Positions 14,764 to 22,176 of a stretch of DNA of 30,940 nt are shown here, in pieces. The translations under genes and the position numbers were made by a program. The stretch covers positions 1-30,940 of the forward strand of contig DAONLM010000012.1 of assembly GCA_035406685.1 (NCBI GenBank), read 5' to 3'. Origin of the DNA: DAONLM01 sp035406685 (GTDB lineage: Bacteria; Spirochaetota; GWE2-31-10; MWDO01). Position 1 is the stretch's first letter; every line of letters starts with the position of its first letter. The notes under the pieces were generated by a model. That model was given only the letters and a program-made list of their open reading frames with translations. It had not been told where the DNA came from and did no database searches.

Positions 14764-15651
14764 TTAAACTTTGTCAAAATATAGATTATATTTTTTTATC
14801 ATTTTTATAGGGTGATAGCTCTCCTTTGCCTTTCTTATCCCTTCTATGCCAAGATCCTGTTCTCTATTCACAAATTTAAATTTATTATAGCACTCTTTTT
14901 CTATAAATAATTTATTTATTGTCTGATATATCCCAACAAAATTTGTGTCTGCTTTTTCAAAATGTATTACAAATGTCTCATGATTTAACCTTTCTCCAAA
15001 GGCAAATGCTCTAAGTTTATCCTCAATAAAAATTAAGCCGCCCGCAATTTTTAATTCTTTATTAAATTCGAGTAGTCTTTTTATTGCTATAAATTCATTT
15101 TTTAGTGTTTTGTCATTATTATTTTTATTAGAAAACCATTTTTCTGTTAACATAAGGCAATCATTTTTATATTTTTCATCAAATTCTCTGTATTCATAAT
15201 CATACGTATCAAGAAATTTTTTTACAAATCCCCTTTTACTGCTATATTTACTTCCTTTTAATTCTATAAGAGAAGTTGAATCATAAACATAATCAAAATT
15301 GTCTCTATCCTCCACAACTCTAAATTTATCTTTAAGATTGAGTCTTTCTATTGTGTTAAGATCCACTCTTTTTATACTAGTAATATTATTTTTTATTGCA
15401 TAATCTCTTAATGTTATGTATGTATCTATTGTGACTGGGCCTACTGGTGGTAAAAAATACTGTTCATTCTCAAAGGATGCTTTTGTTATAAGAATATCAT
15501 TATATATCGCATATTCAACAATTCTTGAATCAGACCATACAAATAAATTTGTAAATGTATATTCAGATATCTCTATAATATTATTTGAGAAAAAATAGTC
15601 AAATATCTTTTTATCATCAATTTCTATCTTTTTAAAGATTGAATTAAACAT
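14764..15651 (-). CDS. DUF2156 family protein (lysyl-phosphatidylglycerol synthase C-terminal-like, GNAT fold)
   Basis: The 295-residue protein has no membrane segment. The C-terminal part carries the family signature FVNREQDLGIEGIRKAKESY followed by HPIKMIKKYNLYF. Mid-protein YSSKRGFVKKFLDTYDYEYR and GGLIFIEDKLRAFAFGERLN match the paired acetyltransferase-like halves of the stand-alone DUF2156 proteins. Relatives fused to membrane domains transfer amino acids to phospholipids; the substrate of the short soluble form is not established. It begins three bases after the preceding gene's stop codon, with a weak ribosome-binding site, so it is probably translationally coupled. Confidence 0.8.
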   Translation of the reverse strand: MFNSIFKKIEIDDKKIFDYFFSNNIIEISEYTFTNLFVWSDSRIVEYAIYNDILITKASFENEQYFLPPVGPVTIDTYITLRDYAIKNNITSIKRVDLNTIERLNLKDKFRVVEDRDNFDYVYDSTSLIELKGSKYSSKRGFVKKFLDTYDYEYREFDEKYKNDCLMLTEKWFSNKNNNDKTLKNEFIAIKRLLEFNKELKIAGGLIFIEDKLRAFAFGERLNHETFVIHFEKADTNFVGIYQTINKLFIEKECYNKFKFVNREQDLGIEGIRKAKESYHPIKMIKKYNLYFDKV

Positions 15652-15654
15652 TAT

Positions 15655-16050
15655 TTATAATTCTTTAATCAAAAGTGGAACAGAGATAATTTCAAGATCT
15701 TTTGTTATTGAGTCAACATAGCATATAAATACTATTTTATTATTTATACCTATCTTTTTTATTTTATCCAATATTTCTTTATTAGTAACTTTTAATGTTA
15801 TATTAACAGTCTGAATCTCCTTTTTTTGTATCCATCTACTCTTGATGATTTTTACCTCTGATAGATCTTTATTTTCTATTATTTCTGTGATTGTTCCGGT
15901 CCATAAATAGTTATTTTTAGGATTGAATGATTTATTAGTTTTATAACTCTCGATAAACTCAAAGATATCCGTATCTTTAATAGTAAATATTTCAGAGAAT
16001 AATGGCAACGCTATAAAGATAGAGATAGCAAAAAATATTATTTTTTTCAT
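15655..16050 (-). CDS. Small secreted protein of unknown function
   Basis: The 131-residue product has a clear signal peptide (MKKIIFFAISIFIALPLFSE) with no lipobox Cys, so it is probably periplasmic. The mature part alternates short hydrophobic strands (WTGTITEIIENKDLSEVKII, IQTVNITLKVTNKEIL, NKIVFICYVDSIT), which would suit a small beta-barrel or OB-like fold. No family was recognised. It has a strong AAGGGGGA ribosome-binding site and follows a terminator, and it is coupled to the DUF2156 gene. Confidence 0.65.
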   Translation of the reverse strand: MKKIIFFAISIFIALPLFSEIFTIKDTDIFEFIESYKTNKSFNPKNNYLWTGTITEIIENKDLSEVKIIKSRWIQKKEIQTVNITLKVTNKEILDKIKKIGINNKIVFICYVDSITKDLEIISVPLLIKEL

Positions 16051-16072
16051 AAAATCCCCCTTATGTAAATAT

Positions 16073-16095
16073 ATAAAAATCCCGCAAAAGGGATT
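16073..16095 (-). terminator. Intrinsic terminator
   Basis: On the minus strand AATCCC-TTTTGC-GGGATT is followed directly by TTTATAT. It lies 15 bases after the stop codon of the 498-residue gene (16110) and before the signal-peptide protein gene, dividing the minus-strand cluster into two transcription units unless read-through occurs. Confidence 0.7.
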
Positions 16096-16109
16096 AAAGT
16101 TTTAAATTT

Positions 16110-17606
16110 TTAATTAGCATTCATAAAAGATTCTCTTATAAAATTATTTGTATCTGATATTTTAGAAAGTCTCTCTTCTATATCTTTTATATTATCTATT
16201 ATATGTTGTAGCTTTTTTATTTCTGATAATATATTACTCTCTTTAAAATAAAAACATATCTGTAAAATTATCTCAATGTGATGATTTATTACTTCTGCTA
16301 TTGAATTTCCCTTAAATTCTTCTGGGTATGCTATCAAAAGATTATTATCATAGTTTTTAGAATAAGAAGGGCTATTTGTTATTTTTTGTAATTTATCTGC
16401 TATATATTTAAAATTTGAAAGTATATTTAACATCTTTTCATATAAAATTTTCTGGCTCTCATTCAAAAGATCAATAAAATTTTCATTATTTTTATACTCC
16501 TCGATTGAGATACGATTGATAGTACTCGCAAAATATTTTGATTTTAAATTTAAAAAATCGTTGTATATCTTCTGATAAATTGGCTCAAGTTCTGATGGAT
16601 CCAACATTTTAATCTTATGAACTTTATCAACTCTATCAAGTGCTTCCCACTCTTTAAAGAATAAAAAATCCAGTTTTTCGAGTAAAATTTTGGTAATATT
16701 AAGGAAAAGATAAAACACATCCTCTTTATCATTATCCCAGGATTTTAATATTTTATTATAAAAAGAAAATACTTTATTACTATTGTCTGTTTCACAGATA
16801 GTGTTTAGCCATTCTATTCTCTCTTTTTCTGCATTAAGCCTTTCTTCCTCTTTTAAGAGATTGCTAAAATATGTTAAAATTTCTTCAAAGATTTCTTTGG
16901 AACAATTATAAAAACCAGTTTCAACTGTAGATATAACATCCTGTTTAAAAAAATTATCGTAATCAAGAAATCTCTCTGTTTGATATATATTAAATGCAAA
17001 GATAATATCAAATAAAGATGGGTATAGATAGCCATAATTAAAAATATAAAATATATTTTCTATGGCTTGCAGTAATTTTTCCCTCTCTTTTTCTTCTTTT
17101 ACTTTTTCTATTTTTATTTTCTCTATTTTATTAAAACTTTTTTTTAATGCATCAAACAGCATTGAAAAGTAATTGGTATTCTTATGAATTCTCATAAATG
17201 ATTCTTCAAATCCAATAAAGTATAGTTCACTTAAATTTTTATGAGAAATTATGTTTTCAAGTTTAATAATCATATCCATAAAAAGAACAATTAGATTATA
17301 CTCTGTTATTGTTAGAAAATCCCATTTCCAGCCGTCCTTTATTATAACATTTATGAAAGGTTTCACAGGTAAAAAATAGTTTTCATAGATAGATTCTAAT
17401 TTTTTTTTAAAATCTGGCTTTATTGTAATTCTTTTTTTTGAAAATAGAGAAATTTTTAATAGATCAAATTTTTTATTCCATTTATTTATTTTTAAGAAAT
17501 TCCTGAATAAGAATTCAAAAAAAGAAGGCTTACTTGGATAAAACGGCTTAAAATTAAATTTTGAGTTAAAATATTCTCTCCTTATCGAATTATACAATTC
17601 TTCCAT
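16110..17606 (-). CDS. Large helical protein of unknown function
   Basis: This is a 498-residue cytoplasmic protein with no signal peptide or obvious membrane segment. It is Lys-, Glu- and Phe-rich and mostly helical. An early motif GWKWDFLTITEYNLIVLFMD and a highly charged stretch KIEKIKIEKVKEEKEREK (about residues 163-180) that could form a coiled coil stand out. The C-terminus IVQ-like helices (LSEIKKLQHIIDNIKDIEER) also look coiled-coil. I recognise no family; it may belong to an uncharacterised spirochaetal group. It starts 61 bases after leuA and ends at an intrinsic terminator, so it is probably the last gene of the rhodanese-leuA transcript. Confidence 0.7.
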   Translation of the reverse strand: MEELYNSIRREYFNSKFNFKPFYPSKPSFFEFLFRNFLKINKWNKKFDLLKISLFSKKRITIKPDFKKKLESIYENYFLPVKPFINVIIKDGWKWDFLTITEYNLIVLFMDMIIKLENIISHKNLSELYFIGFEESFMRIHKNTNYFSMLFDALKKSFNKIEKIKIEKVKEEKEREKLLQAIENIFYIFNYGYLYPSLFDIIFAFNIYQTERFLDYDNFFKQDVISTVETGFYNCSKEIFEEILTYFSNLLKEEERLNAEKERIEWLNTICETDNSNKVFSFYNKILKSWDNDKEDVFYLFLNITKILLEKLDFLFFKEWEALDRVDKVHKIKMLDPSELEPIYQKIYNDFLNLKSKYFASTINRISIEEYKNNENFIDLLNESQKILYEKMLNILSNFKYIADKLQKITNSPSYSKNYDNNLLIAYPEEFKGNSIAEVINHHIEIILQICFYFKESNILSEIKKLQHIIDNIKDIEERLSKISDTNNFIRESFMNAN

Positions 17607-17667
17607 AAAATACCTATTTACTTTAAAAAATAATTTAAATTTTTCCTTTCAAAAAAATAAGCCTTTC

Positions 17668-19368
17668 TTATTTTGAATATTTTATGGCTCTATTTACTGC
17701 ACTTATTACTGCCTTTATTGATGCTGTTGTTATATTGCTTGCAACCCCAACTCCAAAGAATTTCTCTCCTTCTTGATTTTCAATTTCAATGTAAGCCACA
17801 GCCTTTGAGTCAGACCCTTCTGTTAAAGCATGTTCTGAATAGGATATAAATTTAAAAGAATTAAAATTTCTATCAGTTAATTCCTTTTTCAGTATATTAA
17901 AAAAGGCATCAATAGGACCATTTCCCTCACCATTCAATCTTTTTTCTTCAGTGTTTATTATTATATCAATCGAAATTTTAACCTTATTACTTTTTTCATC
18001 ATCAATAAATTCCACATCTTCCATTTCATATTTTTTTAATTTTAGAGGATTTTCAATATCAAGATATTCTTTTTTAAAAATATCATAAATCTGTTGTGGG
18101 GTAAGCTCTACTCCCAACTTATCTGATTCCTCCTTAATAATGGAACCAAACTCTATATGCATCTCTTTTGGAAGTTTATAACCAAATTCTGTTTCCATTA
18201 TGTATGCAACTCCGCCTTTACCAGACTGACTATTAATTCTAATGATAGGTTCATATTCTCTACCTAAGTCAGATGGATCAATTGGTAAATATGGAACTTC
18301 CCAGTAAGGAGGTTTATACTTATTATAATAAGCCATCCCTTTACTTATAGCATCCTGATGAGATCCAGAGAATGCAGTATATACAAGTTTTCCAGCATAC
18401 GGGTGTCTTGGATGCACTGTCATTCGTGTGTTTTTTTCATATATCTCTATGATTCTATTTATATTTGAAAAATCAAGTTCTGGATCTATTCCCTGTGAAA
18501 ACATATTAAGAGCAAGAGTCAAGATATCAAGATTTCCAGTTCTTTCTCCATTTCCAAAGAGTGTCCCTTCAACTCTTTCAGCACCAGCAAGAATTGCAAG
18601 TTCTGCTGCTGCAACTGCTGTGCCTCTATCATTATGATTATGGATACTCAAAATTATTCTATCTCTTTTTCTAAAATTTTTACTAAAATACTCTATCTGG
18701 TCTGCATATATATTTGGAGTTGACATCTCAATTGTTGCTGGAAGATTTATTATAACTTTTTTTTCTTTAGTTGGTTCCAATACATCCACAACCGCTTCAC
18801 ATACCTCAATTGCATAATCTATCTCTGTACCGGTAAAACTCTCTGGTGAGTATTGATAAACTAAATTTTGGCTCATGTTATTTTTTTCTGCTATCTCTCT
18901 TATGAGTTTAGCGCCATCAACAGCTATCTGTTTTATTTCCTCTTTATTTTTGTTAAATACTACTCTTCTTTGTAATTCTGATGTAGAGTTATAAAAATGG
19001 ACAATTGCCTTTTTAACTCCTTTAAGGGATTCAAGAGTTTTTTCTATAAGATGGGCTCTTGCCTGAGTCAAAACCTGTATACTTACCCCATCTGGTATTA
19101 AATTTTCTTCTATGAGAGTTCTTGCAAAATTATATTCTGTATTTGATGCTGATGGAAAACCTATCTCTATTTCTTTAAAACCAATTGATAATAGTAAATT
19201 AAACATCTCCATTTTTTCTGTAACACTCATTGGTATTGGTAGTGCCTGATTGCCATCTCTTAAATCAACACTGCACCATATTGGGGCTTTTGTAATAACA
19301 TTGTCAGGCCATTTTCTATTCTTTAAATGGATTGTAGGATATGGTCTGTACTTTTTGTAATTCATCAT
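17668..19368 (-). CDS. leuA: 2-isopropylmalate synthase (long LeuA type)
   Basis: The enzyme joins acetyl-CoA and 2-oxoisovalerate, the first committed step of leucine synthesis. Visible signatures are KAPIWCSVDLRDGNQALPIP (metal ligand D35 region), IEIGFPSASNTEYNF, the metal-binding HNHND at residues 243-247, and FGNGERTGNLDILTLALNMF. The C-terminal leucine-binding regulatory domain is present (NGPIDAFFNILKKEL and YSEHALTEGSDSKAVAYIE). At 566 residues it belongs to the longer, fungal/actinobacterial-like class. There are two adjacent ATGs; GGAG lies eight bases before the first. No leuB, leuC or leuD lies nearby. Confidence 0.95.
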   Translation of the reverse strand: MMNYKKYRPYPTIHLKNRKWPDNVITKAPIWCSVDLRDGNQALPIPMSVTEKMEMFNLLLSIGFKEIEIGFPSASNTEYNFARTLIEENLIPDGVSIQVLTQARAHLIEKTLESLKGVKKAIVHFYNSTSELQRRVVFNKNKEEIKQIAVDGAKLIREIAEKNNMSQNLVYQYSPESFTGTEIDYAIEVCEAVVDVLEPTKEKKVIINLPATIEMSTPNIYADQIEYFSKNFRKRDRIILSIHNHNDRGTAVAAAELAILAGAERVEGTLFGNGERTGNLDILTLALNMFSQGIDPELDFSNINRIIEIYEKNTRMTVHPRHPYAGKLVYTAFSGSHQDAISKGMAYYNKYKPPYWEVPYLPIDPSDLGREYEPIIRINSQSGKGGVAYIMETEFGYKLPKEMHIEFGSIIKEESDKLGVELTPQQIYDIFKKEYLDIENPLKLKKYEMEDVEFIDDEKSNKVKISIDIIINTEEKRLNGEGNGPIDAFFNILKKELTDRNFNSFKFISYSEHALTEGSDSKAVAYIEIENQEGEKFFGVGVASNITTASIKAVISAVNRAIKYSK

Positions 19369-19380
19369 AATCTTTTCTCC

Positions 19381-19812
19381 TTATTTTTCAGATATGAGGG
19401 GATATCCTTTGATATTCCATTGAATAATTCCCCCTTCCATGTTATATACCTGTTTAAAATTCAACTCTTCCATTATTTTTAAAGCCTTTCTACTTCTATT
19501 ACCACTTCTACAATATATTAAATAGATTTTATCTTTCTCTAAATTATTTAGAATGTCTTTTAAATTGTTATCATAAAAATTTATATTTATTGCATTTTCA
19601 AGATGTCCACCTTTATATTCTTCTTGTGTTCTAAAATCAATAATAACAACATCCTTATTTTTTTTATTTTCAGAGACCAACCTGTAAAAATCATCTACTG
19701 AAATAGTGATTATTGTTTGATTATTTTCAAGATTTTTATTTTCTTTATATTCTTTATCGCATTTCATTGAAGATAAAGTTATTAAAATTAGTAAAAATAA
19801 AGCCCTTTTCAT
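19381..19812 (-). CDS. Exported rhodanese-domain protein
   Basis: The 143-residue product has a signal sequence (MKRALFLLILITLSSMKC) ending at a Cys that could be lipidated, although the -3 to -1 residues SMK are not a standard lipobox. A single rhodanese domain follows: VVIIDFRTQEEYKGGHLENA, then the active-site loop YCRSGNRSRKA with its catalytic Cys, and MEGGIIQWNIKGYPL at the end. Such proteins handle sulfane sulfur in the envelope; the substrate is unknown. It lies 12 bases upstream of leuA and shares its promoter. Confidence 0.88.
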   Translation of the reverse strand: MKRALFLLILITLSSMKCDKEYKENKNLENNQTIITISVDDFYRLVSENKKNKDVVIIDFRTQEEYKGGHLENAININFYDNNLKDILNNLEKDKIYLIYCRSGNRSRKALKIMEELNFKQVYNMEGGIIQWNIKGYPLISEK

Positions 19813-20155
19813 TTTTATTCCTTGAAAATATAATTTTATAATAATTTAACTAAAAAACTAAATAATGTCAATTATTATTGCTTGGTTAATTGAGATTTTT
19901 TAAAAATAGTTTTAATAATTATAATTTATTTTATTATTAAATAATTGTTATATTATTTAAATTTATTTTTTTATGGGATATCGACTTAAAATTATAGAGA
20001 TATAGAGATATTAAAAGGAGAGCTATCATTCTAAAAGGATGTGTGATTTTATTTTTAAACATTTAAAAGAACAAATTTATCCTAAGATTAATTTTATGTA
20101 AGAAAAGATTGTAATGGCCTTATTTATTCTTTGGTAGAATTTAAAATAAATTTTT
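19813..20155. other. Intergenic region with promoter and a possible degenerate repeat unit
   Basis: Apart from the promoter at 19843-19871, the stretch holds AATAATTGTTATATTATTTAAA followed by a T-rich tract and ATGGGATATC at 19972-19981. This order resembles the TTCATCGC-type unit of the palindrome arrays (GTTATTTTATATA, T-rich, GTGGGATATCCC), but no TACGAC palindrome is present. A 20-codon frame at 20039-20101 is too short to support. I see no RNA gene. Confidence 0.35.
19843..19871 (-). promoter_or_regulatory. Promoter of the rhodanese-leuA unit
   Basis: On the minus strand a perfect TTGACA (19871-19866) is followed 17 bases later by TAAATT (19848-19843), four of six -10 positions. The leader would be about 25 bases, with an AAGGAAT ribosome-binding site before the ATG at 19812. 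Confidence 0.5.
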
Positions 20156-20698
20156 TCAATAATAGGTCTCAAAGCCCACTACCTGATAGCAATCGTTGTA
20201 GATTGCCTTGTAAAATGGGGTGGTATTGCCTTCAAAGTGGGATAATTCTCTGGCCTTATTCCACTTTTTAATCTTTGTTAACCTCAAGAATAACTTTAAT
20301 GTCATTATACTACACTTCATCTCAACCCCTGTAATCCCAAGTTTCTCATACTCTTCCAAAAAAAGTAGGATAATTCTCCTCAGTAAAACACCCATACTGA
20401 AAAAATTAAGATCTGCATGGAGCTTCTTCAAAAAACGATAATCCTGTTTTGACAAATACAGATGAATCCTACTATCCCCATCTATTCTTTCGTATTTATT
20501 TCCATCTTCTGGACCAAAACAGTATATCTTTTTTACCCTATTACTATAGATCTGCAAGATATACACAATAAGTCCAGAAATTGAGATATTAAATTTTTTT
20601 GCTATAGTTGCAAGTCTTTTCTTCATAGCAGAGTTAACCACAATATGTAACTCATGCTCAAAATTATAGTTTTCTAAAATCTTACGAATATTATTCAT
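20156..20698 (-). CDS. Putative DNA-binding protein with two tandem ribbon-helix-helix-like units
   Basis: The 180-residue protein shows the same strand-helix-turn-helix pattern twice. Unit 1, about residues 15-53, is HELHIVVN, then SAMKKRLATIAKKFN, IS and SGLIVYILQIYS. Unit 2, about residues 75-115, is SRIHLYLS, then KQDYRFLKKLHADLN, FF and MGVLLRRIILLFLEEY. Ribbon-helix-helix proteins normally bind DNA as dimers of one such unit, so this could be a covalent dimer. The C-terminal 60 residues are unassigned. A strong AAGGAGG site precedes the start. It is transcribed away from dispersed element copy 2, which overlaps its probable promoter. The fold is inferred from pattern only. Confidence 0.55.
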   Translation of the reverse strand: MNNIRKILENYNFEHELHIVVNSAMKKRLATIAKKFNISISGLIVYILQIYSNRVKKIYCFGPEDGNKYERIDGDSRIHLYLSKQDYRFLKKLHADLNFFSMGVLLRRIILLFLEEYEKLGITGVEMKCSIMTLKLFLRLTKIKKWNKARELSHFEGNTTPFYKAIYNDCYQVVGFETYY

Positions 20699-20727
20699 AA
20701 AATCCTCCTTGTTAAAAAAATATTTCT

Positions 20728-20815
20728 ATATATTAATCACAAAATTTTTGAGAAAATCCTTTACAAAATTTAATAAAAAAATAAAAATTTTTACCTAAAA
20801 ATAGAAATTAGAAAT
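20728..20815 (+). repeat. Dispersed upstream element, copy 2
   Basis: TATATATTAATC (20727-20738) followed by a 28-base core from 20739 is identical to copy 3, and the core also to copy 1. Similarity continues through an A-rich tract to CCTAAAAATA near 20794-20803. It lies in the divergent gap between the ribbon-helix-helix-like gene and the phosphoribosyltransferase gene and points toward the latter. Confidence 0.88.
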
Positions 20816-20828
20816 AATGCTCCTATTC

Positions 20829-20857
20829 TTGACAATATTAATAAAAAGTGAGAGATT
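20829..20857 (+). promoter_or_regulatory. Possible promoter for the phosphoribosyltransferase gene
   Basis: TTGACA at 20829-20834 lies at nearly the same offset from the dispersed element as in copy 1, but no good -10 follows at 17 bases (GAGATT, 20852-20857). The ATG at 20866 is so close that the message would be almost leaderless, and no clear ribosome-binding site is seen. Confidence 0.35.
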
Positions 20858-20865
20858 AAAATCCT

Positions 20866-22053
20866 ATGGCTACGAAATTTAAATTTATAGATTCAGAAAC
20901 TTTATTGTTGGATTCATTTAGATTGGGAAAAAAGATATATGAATCTGGAATTATCCCAACTCATGCTATAAGTTTATGGCGAGGAGGAACACCTGTTGGA
21001 CTTGGGGTAGGGGAGTACTTCAGACTTAAAGGACATTTTATAAATCATACGACTGTTGCAACAGCAAGTTATACTGGTATTAATTCTCAGAGTGATGTTA
21101 TTATTAAAGGGCTTGAGCATCTTATTAAGGTCGTAGCAAAAGAAGATACCCTCTTAATAATAGATGATATTTATGATTCTGGAAAGACAATATACACAAT
21201 AATCGATACAATAAAAAAATTGGCAAGAGCAAATTCTCCGGATAATATATTTGTTGCCTGTATTCATAAAAAGTTGAAAAAGAGAGAAAATGAAATTTCT
21301 GTTATCTCTTTATATGAACTTGAGGATGAGATATGGATAAATTATCCTCATGAGATATCTGATCTTATAATAGAAAAAGATGATTCTTTATTAAAAAAGA
21401 GATCAGAAGAGATATATAATATTCTTCATACTGCTTATTTTCAAGAGGAAGAGATAAAAACTGGTAAAAAATATACATATATCTCAGCAAATTCTTTATT
21501 ATTAGATTCTTTAAAATTAGGGGTAAATATTTTTCAACAGGGATATATACCCGACTTTTTGATAGCACTCTGGCCCGGTGGAATTAGTGCTGGCTTGCCT
21601 ATTCATGAGGCATTTAAATATAAAATAAAAATGAGTGGAAAAGATATAAAAATTCCAGATCATATTTCGATTAATACCTCTTTATCTCATTTTTCTTATA
21701 AGACAAATATTATTGGTATAAAATATCTTGAAGATAATATAAACTGGAATGATAATATATTAATAGTAAATACTATTTTCAATACTGGAAGGCTTGTTAA
21801 TCATACAATCGACAAATTAAAAGAGATATTAAGAAGAAATATAGATATAAATAAAATAAAAATTGCAACAGTATATTATAATCCTATCAATGATGCAACT
21901 TGGGTAACAAATCCAACTTTTATTAAGCCTCATTTTTATCTTAAAAAAATAGATTCAGATGTGATTTTTCCACATCAGATTCATAGGCTATTTAAACCAG
22001 AAGAGGAACTCAAACTCATAAATCCAGAATTAAGAGATATCATATATTCTTGA
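20866..22053 (+). CDS. Tandem phosphoribosyltransferase with degenerate second domain
   Basis: Two homologous halves make up this 395-residue protein. The first (residues 5-165) is a purine-type phosphoribosyltransferase: LWRGGTPVGLGVGE, SYTG and the PRPP-binding loop LLIIDDIYDSGKT with D100, D101 and K107. The second (residues 203-370) aligns throughout (TLLLDSFRLG with SLLLDSLKLG; ISLWRGG with IALWPGG), but its PRPP loop reads ILIVNTIFNTGRL, replacing both acidic residues and the Lys. The first half resembles the COG2236-type hypoxanthine/xanthine enzymes that make nucleotides from PRPP and a base. The second half is probably structural or regulatory. No purine genes adjoin it. Confidence 0.82.
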   Translation: MATKFKFIDSETLLLDSFRLGKKIYESGIIPTHAISLWRGGTPVGLGVGEYFRLKGHFINHTTVATASYTGINSQSDVIIKGLEHLIKVVAKEDTLLIIDDIYDSGKTIYTIIDTIKKLARANSPDNIFVACIHKKLKKRENEISVISLYELEDEIWINYPHEISDLIIEKDDSLLKKRSEEIYNILHTAYFQEEEIKTGKKYTYISANSLLLDSLKLGVNIFQQGYIPDFLIALWPGGISAGLPIHEAFKYKIKMSGKDIKIPDHISINTSLSHFSYKTNIIGIKYLEDNINWNDNILIVNTIFNTGRLVNHTIDKLKEILRRNIDINKIKIATVYYNPINDATWVTNPTFIKPHFYLKKIDSDVIFPHQIHRLFKPEEELKLINPELRDIIYS

Positions 22054-22096
22054 CCTGTTATATGGATTTAAAAATCAATTTTGATCTTTAAATACT

Positions 22097-22125
22097 TTGA
22101 CAAAATAATTTTGTTTTAGTATAAA
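22097..22125 (+). promoter_or_regulatory. Sigma-70-type promoter for the outer-membrane protein/Trk unit
   Basis: TTGACA (22097-22102) and TATAAA (22120-22125) are separated by 17 bases. Transcription should start near 22132, giving a leader of about 45 bases before the ATG at 22177. Confidence 0.7.
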
Positions 22126-22139
22126 TAAAAAGCATAGAC

Positions 22140-22149
22140 GGGATATCCC
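22140..22149. promoter_or_regulatory. Palindrome just downstream of a promoter, possible operator
   Basis: GGGATATCCC is a perfect ten-base palindrome centred about 13 bases after the predicted transcription start, a common repressor position. The same palindrome, inside TGGGATATCCCA, occurs in the linker of array A near 7782-7793. Confidence 0.35.
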
Positions 22150-22176
22150 ATTTACATATATAGAAAAGATAGTTGT

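Noticed and set aside
20039..20101. Small minus-island-like peptide gene of 20 codons with an AAAAGG before its ATG
   Set aside because: It is too short and has no conserved feature; AT-rich intergenic DNA yields such frames often.
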